This document shows, piece by piece, positions 1 to 4,597 of a stretch of DNA of 6,105 bases; within the stretch, counting starts at the first letter, position 1, and each line of letters starts with the position of its first letter. The stretch is from contig JANYDR010000434.1 in the NCBI GenBank assembly GCA_025363495.1, forward strand, positions 1 through 6,105. Reading direction: 5' to 3'. A model generated the notes under the pieces. It was given only the letters and a program-made list of their open reading frames with translations, searched no databases and was not told where the DNA came from. The position numbers and the translations under genes were made by a program. Source of the DNA: Cyclobacteriaceae bacterium. Lineage in GTDB: Bacteria > Bacteroidota > Bacteroidia > Cytophagales > Cyclobacteriaceae.

Positions 1-160
1 TCAGCAACCAGTCAACTTCCGTGTCCTTTTTGAGTACCCAGTAGGCAATTCCGTAAGCTTTCAGGTGATCAGCCTGCTTGTTATCCATGGGGATAAAAAT
101 GTAATTTGCCCGGGCCACCAGGCCGCCAATCAAAAAGCAAAACAAAAGAAGATAGCGCAT
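1..160 (-). CDS. Secreted protein of the Bacteroidota 'asparagine synthetase B'-like family (N-terminus only)
   Basis: Only the first 53 codons lie in the window; the gene runs off the left edge. The ATG is the reverse complement of 158-160. The first ~18 residues (MRYLLLFCFLIGGLVARA) form a hydrophobic signal peptide with an ARA-type cleavage site, so the product is probably exported. The mature part begins NYIFIPMDNKQADHLKAYG and continues AYWVLKKDTEVDWLL. From memory, this N-terminus matches a conserved Bacteroidota family that databases label 'asparagine synthetase B'. An export signal makes a cytosolic amidotransferase role unlikely, so the name may be a misannotation. The true activity is unknown to me. 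The gene is divergent from the ABC permease at 265, with 104 bp between the starts. No Shine-Dalgarno is visible. Confidence 0.75.
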   Translation of the reverse strand, partial: MRYLLLFCFLIGGLVARANYIFIPMDNKQADHLKAYGIAYWVLKKDTEVDWLL

Positions 161-264
161 CGTTAAAGGTACCATTGTTAAAGGAATAAATTTATAGTAC
201 TTACTCCTGAGACGAACGTAAAAGGAGGTATTTTTGTGTTCAATAACTGATTTTTTATCAACAT
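161..264. promoter_or_regulatory. Divergent intergenic promoter region
   Basis: This 104-bp AT-rich gap separates two divergent starts and must hold both promoters. On the plus strand TATTTTTG (229-236) fits the Bacteroidota -7 consensus TAnnTTTG and would give a short leader to the ATG at 265. I see no matching TTTG at the -33 position. On the minus strand the palindrome TAAATTTA (187-194) is one base off the same consensus. A strong Shine-Dalgarno-like AAAGGAGGT (221-229) lies 35 bases before the ATG, too far to serve it. Assignment is by motif only. Confidence 0.4.
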
Positions 265-1488
265 ATGCTTGAAAATATAAGGGAAGGCCTTCGCTCGATA
301 AAAGCTAACCTGCTCCGTTCAATCCTGACTGCGGTTATTGTCACTTTTGGGATCACGGCCCTCGTTGGCTCCCTGACTGCCGTGGACGGAATTGGCTACA
401 CGCTAAATGAAAGTCTTGCCTCTCTTGGCGCTAATACCTTTGACATTGGTTCTAAAAAGAACCGTGGCTCCAGCCGGGGTGGGGTTAAGGAGACCGTTTA
501 CAAGTCTCTTCAGCTCAATGAAGTTCAGCGTTTCATAGATCTTTATAAACTAACTGCCAACATAAGTCTTTCGGCCGATCTAACGGGGATCGCTGAAGTA
601 AAGCACGGCTCGAAAAAGACTAATCCGAATATTGGAGTGAATGGTATCAATGAAGACTATGTATATGTGAAGAGTCTTAATTTCGAAAAGGGAAGAAATT
701 TTTCCGCTCTCGAAATTCAATATGGTGCCAAGGCAGTTATCCTTGGTAAGAAAGTCAGTGATGCAGTATTCGATCCGAATGAAGAACCTGTTGGTTCGGA
801 AGTCTCTTTCAAAGGCACACAGTTTCGGGTGATCGGAGTGTTGAGCGAAAAAGGTAATCTCGCAGAAGACAATTTTGATAACATGGTTTTTATTCCGGTC
901 ATCGTTGCCAATCAGATGGCGTCGGGCAGAGGGTTAACATATGATCTTACTGTGGCAGTTCCTGATCCATCTCAGTTGGACATGGCAATGGGAGAGGCGA
1001 CAGGTTTGATGCGCTCTATTCGCAGAGACCAGGTAGGTAAGCCAAATTCTTTTGAACTTGACAAGAGCGACACACTTTCAGAGCTGAATAATCTGATGAG
1101 CATCATCACCTGGGTGGGGCTTGGTATAGGGTTCGTAACGTTGCTGGGTTCCTCTATTGCGTTGATGTATATCATGCTGGTATCCGTCACAGAAAGAACG
1201 CGTGAAGTAGGAGTGAGGAAAGCGCTAGGTGCAACACCGTCAAAGATTCGTCAACAGTTTATCATTGAAGCAATTGTTGTTTGCCTGTTAGGCGGCGTAG
1301 CTGGAATCATTCTAGGAGTAATAGCCGGCAATCTATTGGCCGGTGTTATGAACATGGCATTTGTGCTTCCATGGTTGTGGATGTCCGTTGGATTGGCAGT
1401 GTGTGTTGCCGTAGGACTTTTATCCGGATATTATCCTGCCAACAAAGCTGCGAAGTTGGACCCGATTGATTCGCTGAGATTTGAGTAG
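265..1488 (+). CDS. MacB/FtsX-type ABC transporter permease
   Basis: This is an inner-membrane ABC permease of the MacB/LolE/FtsX class (407 aa), complete from ATG to TAG. Residues ~17-40 form the first membrane segment, followed by a periplasmic core of about 230 residues resembling the MacB_PCD domain. Three C-terminal membrane segments follow at about 282-307, 336-357 and 369-389. The cytoplasmic loop after the second segment carries ERTREVGVRKALGA (310-323), the coupling-helix signature of the FtsX domain, and the protein ends with a typical PANKAAKLDPIDSLRFE tail. Family members use ATP hydrolysis for mechanical work across the membrane, moving lipoproteins, peptides or drugs rather than importing solutes. 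No ATPase or periplasmic adaptor gene adjoins it, so its partner must be elsewhere. An in-frame TAA at 244-246 rules out a longer start. The substrate cannot be told from sequence. Confidence 0.93.
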   Translation: MLENIREGLRSIKANLLRSILTAVIVTFGITALVGSLTAVDGIGYTLNESLASLGANTFDIGSKKNRGSSRGGVKETVYKSLQLNEVQRFIDLYKLTANISLSADLTGIAEVKHGSKKTNPNIGVNGINEDYVYVKSLNFEKGRNFSALEIQYGAKAVILGKKVSDAVFDPNEEPVGSEVSFKGTQFRVIGVLSEKGNLAEDNFDNMVFIPVIVANQMASGRGLTYDLTVAVPDPSQLDMAMGEATGLMRSIRRDQVGKPNSFELDKSDTLSELNNLMSIITWVGLGIGFVTLLGSSIALMYIMLVSVTERTREVGVRKALGATPSKIRQQFIIEAIVVCLLGGVAGIILGVIAGNLLAGVMNMAFVLPWLWMSVGLAVCVAVGLLSGYYPANKAAKLDPIDSLRFE

Positions 1489-1557
1489 GTTTATTAGTCT
1501 GATTTGCTCGGGTTAACGAAGGAAGTTAGAGGCATGGTCACAAAGAACACCACGAAC

Positions 1558-1622
1558 CACAAAGTACGCAACGACCGAGAGCCTGAAGTTATCAACGATC
1601 ATATTTCGTTGTTCACTTTGTG
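1558..1622. repeat. Inverted repeat CACAAAGT-N3-CAACGA
   Basis: CACAAAGT (1558-1565) and CAACGA (1569-1574) are mirrored by TCGTTG (1606-1611) and ACTTTGTG (1615-1622). The 3-base spacers are in the same place on both arms. That is 14 of 17 complementary positions around a ~31-base loop. It begins about 70 bp after the permease stop. There is no T-run after it, so it is not a standard intrinsic terminator. It probably belongs to the repeat mosaic. Confidence 0.6.
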
Positions 1623-1692
1623 AAGTCTTCGCCCAAGATAGCACAGATGCACACAGATCATTGCTGATAATTCGTTTGCTGGTAAAGAATAA

Positions 1693-1723
1693 CACAGATG
1701 AGCAGCTTCGCTGCCTGTCTGTG
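1693..1723. repeat. Hairpin unit 1 (CACAGA ... GCAGC-TTC-GCTGC ... TCTGTG)
   Basis: The outer stem CACAGA (1693-1698) pairs with TCTGTG (1718-1723). A symmetric 3x3 internal loop follows. The inner stem GCAGC (1702-1706) pairs with GCTGC (1710-1714) around a TTC loop. The hairpin is followed by CGATCTCTGGCAA, a version of the family motif. Hairpin unit 2 has the same architecture. Confidence 0.6.
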
Positions 1724-1830
1724 CGATCTCTGGCAAGCCTCCGCATGCGAAGCCAGCCAGTTAGCAACGTTGTTTTACGCTGGAGGCGCATTAGAATCCG
1801 TGGCAAAGATATCCCGTTGTTAGAGAATGT

Positions 1831-1864
1831 ACAGATTAATGTAGGCAGCTTTGCTGCCATCTGT
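1831..1864. repeat. Hairpin unit 2 (ACAGAT ... GGCAGC-TTT-GCTGCC-ATCTGT)
   Basis: ACAGAT (1831-1836) pairs with ATCTGT (1859-1864), and GGCAGC (1844-1849) pairs with GCTGCC (1853-1858) around TTT. There is a 7-base bulge on the left arm. It shares the GCAGC-TTY-GCTGC core and the CAGAT/ATCTG outer stem with the hairpin at 1693-1723, so both are members of one repeat family. Confidence 0.6.
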
Positions 1865-1911
1865 GGAATTTATTTACACCATCAAAAACAAATTCCAGCA
1901 TTGGTCTGCAA

Positions 1912-1948
1912 ATCCGATAGCCATCGGATCTGTGCGATCTGTGGGAAA
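1912..1948. repeat. Hairpin unit 3 with ATCTGTG tail; left flanking direct repeat
   Basis: ATCCGAT (1912-1918) and ATCGGAT (1923-1929) form a perfect 7-bp stem with an AGCC loop. The stem runs directly into GATCTGTGCGATCTGTGG (1927-1944) followed by GAAA. This 22-base block recurs with three differences and in the same orientation at 3033-3054, beyond the unknown gene pair. Confidence 0.6.
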
Positions 1949-1949
1949 G

Positions 1950-1970
1950 TTCCATTAAAGTCAAATGGAA
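1950..1970. repeat. Hairpin across the stop codon of the 1961-2356 gene
   Basis: TTCCATT (1950-1956) and AATGGAA (1964-1970) form a perfect 7-bp stem. The loop (1957-1963) contains the TGA stop of the minus-strand gene. Read on the minus strand, the hairpin is followed by CTTTCCC, a poor T-tract, so it is at best a weak terminator. It may instead mark the inner edge of the repeat mosaic. Confidence 0.4.
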
Positions 1971-2356
1971 TGCCCCGAAATATGCAAATGCATTACATCA
2001 TCTGCCTTATTGCGCACGCTACTCTTCCATTCTCCCGACCGATAATAATTTCTTTGCTCTGTATTCTCCGCCAATTTCTCTTTTAATAAAAACCTCAACA
2101 TATTAATCCATGTCGGATAATCACTTTCCCGCTGAAGCATTTTATTCAGCACCGGCTGAATTGCCGACAATCCATATTCAATAATAAACTCGGGCTGGTA
2201 AGCATTATGATGAAATAACTCTACATGCTTTTTAAATCCTTGTTGATAGACGTAAACATTTAAGCCAAATGTTTTTTGCAGGTGGTCCCAGATATTCTCC
2301 AGATCAGTTAATCTGATAACGTCTGCTACGTCTTTTGTTCTTGTTGTGGTATTCAT
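1961..2356 (-). CDS. Hypothetical protein, second gene of an unknown pair
   Basis: I do not recognise this 131-residue protein. It has no signal peptide or membrane segment, so it should be cytosolic. It is rich in His, Tyr, Asn and charged residues, with likely helices around residues 17-30 and 65-100. It contains a YQPEFIIEYGLSAIQPVLNK stretch (53-72) but no metal-binding or catalytic signature I can name. The ATG (complement of 2354-2356) directly abuts a heptamer tandem repeat that fills the leader; an in-frame TAG within the repeat (complement of 2369-2371) excludes a longer start. The last ~12 codons (DVMHLHISGHSI) approach the repeat mosaic, and the stop lies inside a hairpin loop, so the C-terminus could be altered or truncated by the repeat. 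It lies 44 bp after the preceding gene on the same strand, so co-transcription is likely. Being a real gene is probable, not certain. Confidence 0.6.
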   Translation of the reverse strand: MNTTTRTKDVADVIRLTDLENIWDHLQKTFGLNVYVYQQGFKKHVELFHHNAYQPEFIIEYGLSAIQPVLNKMLQRESDYPTWINMLRFLLKEKLAENTEQRNYYRSGEWKSSVRNKADDVMHLHISGHSI

Positions 2357-2391
2357 AATTTCTAATTTCTAATTTCTAATTTCCAATTTCT
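2357..2391. repeat. Heptamer tandem repeat, 5 x AATTTCT
   Basis: There are five consecutive 7-base units: AATTTCT three times, AATTTCC once, AATTTCT once. On the minus strand they read as (A)GAAATT units ending exactly at the ATG of the 1961-2356 gene. They make up most of the 44-bp gap to the upstream gene. Near-perfect 7-mers can gain or lose units by replication slippage, which would change the leader length of the downstream gene. The unit is too short for a CRISPR. Confidence 0.85.
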
Positions 2392-2400
2392 AACGTTAAA

Positions 2401-2775
2401 CTAATGATTCACTAAACTTTGTGCCGGTTCTTTTATGTATAGTTTTATCACGGCATCGATCTCCGCATAGAATGGTTCGTTGGTCAGGTGAGTTGTGGGT
2501 TTCGACATCACCTCCCGAACTATAGTATCGAACGCGTCCAGGTTGACATTCTTATTTTTCAGGTAGACCAATTTTACTTTAATCTCATCGAGCTCTGCAT
2601 TATTAGCTTTCACGTTGAAGCGATAATACAGATAGGTGGGGAGATCGCTCAACAGGCGATTTATCAGAATCTCCTGATGTTGATTCAATACTTCCCGAAG
2701 CTGCGCCAAAAGCAATTCAGAATCTGAATCATCGATTTTCTTAAACCCTAAAAGCGGCGATTTGATAATTTTCAC
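2401..2775 (-). CDS. Hypothetical protein, first gene of an unknown pair
   Basis: I do not recognise this protein (124 aa from the GTG at the complement of 2773-2775). It reads KIIKSPLLGFKKIDDSDSEL after the start and appears largely helical and cytosolic, with no signal peptide, membrane span or nameable motif. Start choice is uncertain. The frame stays open to a TTG at 2805 (134 aa), which would leave almost no leader behind the predicted promoter box, so I prefer GTG. An out-of-frame ATG at 2801 opens a 9-codon frame whose TGA overlaps this GTG (GTGA), which could be a leader peptide with coupled translation or an old frameshift. The next gene begins 44 bp downstream on the same strand, so the two probably form an operon under the promoter and dyads at 2809-2844. 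No Shine-Dalgarno is seen. Confidence 0.6.
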   Translation of the reverse strand: MKIIKSPLLGFKKIDDSDSELLLAQLREVLNQHQEILINRLLSDLPTYLYYRFNVKANNAELDEIKVKLVYLKNKNVNLDAFDTIVREVMSKPTTHLTNEPFYAEIDAVIKLYIKEPAQSLVNH

Positions 2776-2808
2776 GATGTCCAATGATTTATGACAAACA
2801 TACAATTA

Positions 2809-2844
2809 CTAAATATATTAGCAAATAATACTAATTAAATTAGT
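2809..2844 (-). promoter_or_regulatory. Putative promoter with two CTAA-N5-TTAG operator-like dyads
   Basis: CTAAATATATTAG (2809-2821) and CTAATTAAATTAG (2831-2843) are both CTAA-N5-TTAG. Their starts are 22 bp apart, two DNA helical turns. The second extends to a perfect 7-1-7 palindrome, ACTAATT-A-AATTAGT (2830-2844). Between them, the minus strand reads TATTATTTG (complement of 2822-2830), one base longer than the TAnnTTTG -7 box. A regulator bound at both sites would cover the likely promoter of the minus-strand pair. The region is very AT-rich, so chance palindromes are possible. Confidence 0.4.
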
Positions 2845-2847
2845 TGT

Positions 2848-2878
2848 AAAGTCCTTAAATCATTTGAAAATGGACTTT
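2848..2878. repeat. Inverted repeat AAAGTCC / GGACTTT
   Basis: AAAGTCC (2848-2854) and GGACTTT (2872-2878) form a perfect 7-bp stem around a 17-base AT-rich loop. It has A and T runs on its edges and lies just upstream of the predicted promoter of the minus-strand pair. It could be an additional binding site or a weak bidirectional terminator that shields the pair. Confidence 0.4.
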
Positions 2879-3012
2879 TTGAACGGTCAATCTTTAACCA
2901 AGGCCGGCATCATGGGCTTGCAGATTGCAATTTTCAACTTTTTTTGACATTCAGGACTTAAGGAGTGATGAGACTGAAATGTTACCCTTTCGTTAGCAAT
3001 TGAATAGTCAAA

Positions 3013-3065
3013 CTGAAAATCTGCGAGTATTCGATCTGTGAGATCTGCGGAAAATGCATTTTCAG
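3013..3065. repeat. Palindrome cluster with ATCTGTG-family repeat; right flanking direct repeat
   Basis: GATCTGTGAGATCTGCGG (3033-3050) plus AAAA matches the block at 1927-1948 in 19 of 22 bases and in the same orientation. It runs into a perfect 14-bp palindrome, GAAAATGCATTTTC (3050-3063). An outer inverted repeat CTGAAAAT (3013-3020) / ATTTTCAG (3058-3065) encloses the block. It is the same repeat family as at 1640-1950, on the other side of the unknown gene pair. Confidence 0.6.
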
Positions 3066-3334
3066 CTTATTGCTTCATATGCACTTTCAAATTCAGATGT
3101 TGCTAATTCAAACGCCAGAAGCGTACACGATTGCAATCTTATTGATTTGATCCGCCCTCGTCCGAAAGCGATGAACTAACACTGGAAATCATCACGCCAG
3201 CGATTTCTATACAACCCACCCAGTCAGGGTGAAAAAACTTCTTTTTTTGATGATTTATCTTCTATTAAGTCAGTTTGGTCTCCATCTATTTCACAGTATT
3301 CCTTCGATTTTGTATGTTGGACAAAATTTGAAAT

Positions 3335-3904
3335 ATGAACCGTTACCTGCCTAAGTTAATAGCCTTGATTATATTCTGGAGCGTTGTGATTACATCTTGT
3401 AAGAAGAGCGATCCGGCGCCGCTGGGTGCCCAGGTAAATGCTGTATTTCTTGCAGGCGATGCCGGCAAAAGTAAAAGCTGGAAGCTGAGAGAACTTAGTC
3501 AACAAGTAGGATCTGGTGCGGTGAGTACATTGACACTGCCCGGCTGTTTTGCTGATAACTTGTATACGTTTAGTAATAATGCAGCACAAGACTATGCTGC
3601 TACTGAAGGCACGAGCAAGTGCTATAACTCTGATGCGATTGAATCAGGTACATGGGCTTTTACTCTCGATGGATTGCAATTAGATGTTCAGGTAGATAAT
3701 ACTCAAACCCCTAATGGGCTATTTTCTCCTGAACCAACGTATCAGATTGATACAGTCCAACATGCTATCTATCCTTACAATTTTGGATATACTCCTTATC
3801 CTGCATTTGTCCAGAAAATCGACGCTAATAATCTGGTTCTTCAAATAACCTATACTGCCGGTACTACAATTTATAAATACACACTTACCTTCACACCAGC
3901 ATAA
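3335..3904 (+). CDS. Lipocalin-like lipoprotein
   Basis: This is a 189-residue secreted lipoprotein. A hydrophobic signal segment (residues ~8-21) ends in the lipobox ITSC with Cys22 as the lipidated residue, followed by KKSDP. The mature domain contains SKSWKLRELS (~46-55), then CFADNLYTFSNNAAQDY and, after a second Cys, ESGTWAF. This 'SWKL ... C.DN.YTF ... C ... ESGTW' pattern resembles the small lipocalin-like (Lipocalin_4/DUF5004-type) domains abundant in Bacteroidota lipoproteins. The two Cys residues may form a disulfide. The remainder is beta-rich, ending YKYTLTFTPA. It should be anchored in the outer or inner membrane facing the periplasm. Ligand and role are unknown. The SGNH hydrolase starts 7 bp downstream, so the two are probably co-transcribed and may act together at the envelope. 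The family match is from memory of the pattern only. Confidence 0.85.
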   Translation: MNRYLPKLIALIIFWSVVITSCKKSDPAPLGAQVNAVFLAGDAGKSKSWKLRELSQQVGSGAVSTLTLPGCFADNLYTFSNNAAQDYAATEGTSKCYNSDAIESGTWAFTLDGLQLDVQVDNTQTPNGLFSPEPTYQIDTVQHAIYPYNFGYTPYPAFVQKIDANNLVLQITYTAGTTIYKYTLTFTPA

Positions 3905-3911
3905 GATCTAA

Positions 3912-4568
3912 ATGATCAGGATACTTTTTTTCTTGATCATTTCTTTTTCTGGTCTTCAAGCTCAGAATGCTTCTTCTGTGGGAATAAAATTTTTAGCACT
4001 AGGCGATTCGTATACCATTGGCGAAAGCGTCGCTGAAAAGGAACGATGGCCAGAGCAACTAGCTACAGCTCTCCGCACCAGTGGGAAAAAAATTGATGGA
4101 CCTCGTATCATCGGTGTCACCGGTTGGCGTACAGATCAATTGAAGAAAGCCATTGAAGAAGCTCATCTCAAAAATGAATATGGTATGGTTTCGCTTCTGA
4201 TCGGAGTGAACAATCAATATCAAAAGAAATCAGTCGAAAGCTATGCTCCGGAGTTTGAAGAGTTACTTCAGAGCGCTATTGCATTAGCAGGAGGTAAGAA
4301 GGAAAATGTTTTTGTTGTTTCTATTCCCGACTACGGATTCACTCCCTTTGGCAAACCTAACCAGATGGAAATATCAAAAGCGATAGATCAATATAATGCC
4401 ACCAATCTTAGCATAACCGAGCGGATGGGAGTTACCTACATTAACATTACGGACCTTACCCGCAAAGGACTTGATCACCCCGAGTATGTTGCTGGAGATG
4501 GACTTCATCCTTCCGGTAAAATGTACACTCTGTGGGTCGAACGAATCCTTCCTCTTGTTTCTCACTAA
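3912..4568 (+). CDS. Secreted SGNH/GDSL-family hydrolase
   Basis: This is a 218-residue esterase/lipase-type enzyme of the SGNH superfamily. An N-terminal signal peptide (~1-17, ending SGLQA) predicts export to the periplasm. The four SGNH blocks are visible: GDSYT with nucleophile Ser33, oxyanion Gly71 in GVTGWRT, Asn100 in LIGVNNQ, and the catalytic pair Asp196/His199 in GDGLHPS. The GDSYTIGE, GVNNQY and GDGLHPSGKMY wording is typical of a conserved bacterial subfamily usually annotated only as SGNH/GDSL hydrolase or lysophospholipase L1-like. It should cleave ester bonds in lipids or acylated glycans, but the substrate cannot be told from sequence. It follows the lipoprotein gene by 7 bp, probably in one operon, and converges on the tesA-like gene with only 29 bp between the stops. 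All catalytic residues are present and the length is normal. Confidence 0.92.
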   Translation: MIRILFFLIISFSGLQAQNASSVGIKFLALGDSYTIGESVAEKERWPEQLATALRTSGKKIDGPRIIGVTGWRTDQLKKAIEEAHLKNEYGMVSLLIGVNNQYQKKSVESYAPEFEELLQSAIALAGGKKENVFVVSIPDYGFTPFGKPNQMEISKAIDQYNATNLSITERMGVTYINITDLTRKGLDHPEYVAGDGLHPSGKMYTLWVERILPLVSH

Positions 4569-4597
4569 CCCAGATCCCAGAACAAAGAACCGCGAAC
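4569..4597. other. Short convergent gap with degenerate GAAC repeat
   Basis: These 29 bp lie between two converging stop codons. They read AGAACAAAGAACCGCGAACC (4579-4598), three loosely repeated GAAC units similar to those at 1543-1557. No hairpin or T-run is seen, so no intrinsic terminator can be called for either gene. Confidence 0.4.

Larger units (their letters stand above)
1489..1960. repeat. Non-coding repeat mosaic (CACAGAT/ATCTGTG palindrome family)
   Basis: No credible gene lies in this 472-bp gap. It is built from short related inverted repeats. Copies of an ATCTGTG(N)GATCTGTGG-like motif occur at about 1717-1736 and 1927-1948, with a degenerate AATCCGTGGCAAAG at 1795-1808. The reverse-oriented version CACAGATGCACACAGATC is at 1642-1659, so the ~300 bp from 1642 to 1944 is bounded by inverted arms. 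Several hairpins sit inside and are listed separately. Such repeats are widespread between genes in Bacteroidota. Open frames crossing this region translate the repeats and are not convincing genes. Function is unknown: it could be a REP-like element, a non-autonomous mobile element, or a structured transcript. Confidence 0.7.
2806..3334. other. Gene-poor region upstream of the unknown pair and the lipoprotein
   Basis: I see no convincing gene in these 529 bp. From left to right it holds the two CTAA-N5-TTAG dyads, a 7-bp inverted repeat AAAGTCC/GGACTTT (2848-2878), a palindrome cluster with an ATCTGTG-family repeat (3013-3065), and a small CACCC-AGTCA-GGGTG hairpin (3217-3231). The last ~60 bp must contain the promoter of the lipoprotein gene at 3335. 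TATGTTGG (3313-3320) is a poor match to the -7 consensus. A 41-codon frame at 3054-3179 starts inside the palindrome and has no ribosome site, so I do not call it. Confidence 0.5.

Noticed and set aside
1513..1860. Minus-strand open frame of 115 codons
   Set aside because: It reads through the hairpin and ATCTGTG repeat mosaic; its composition is Arg/Leu/Ser-rich and repeat-derived, and it overlaps an opposite frame with no better support.
1640..1950. Retron or other reverse-transcriptase-linked RNA
   Set aside because: The hairpin array is suggestive, but no reverse transcriptase or effector gene is in the window.
1661..2086. Plus-strand open frame of 141 codons
   Set aside because: It translates the same repeats (for example CAICGK from the ATCTGTG motif) and runs antisense into the better-supported 1961-2356 gene.
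2357..2391. CRISPR-like array
   Set aside because: The units are 7 bases with no spacers; it is a simple tandem repeat.
1961..2805. Toxin-antitoxin system
   Set aside because: The two small genes and operator-like dyads suggest it, but I see no known toxin fold, antitoxin DNA-binding motif, or start/stop overlap, so I do not call it.
2968..3003. 11-codon frame after AAGGAG
   Set aside because: The spacing from the Shine-Dalgarno-like motif to the ATG is only about two bases and the frame is too short to support.
3054..3179. Plus-strand 41-codon frame
   Set aside because: Its ATG lies inside the 14-bp palindrome, there is no ribosome site, and the protein resembles nothing I know; open length is within chance.
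3217..3248. CACCC-AGTCA-GGGTG hairpin followed by A6 and T7 runs, as a terminator
   Set aside because: The stem is only 5 bp, it is followed first by A residues, and no plus-strand gene ends nearby.
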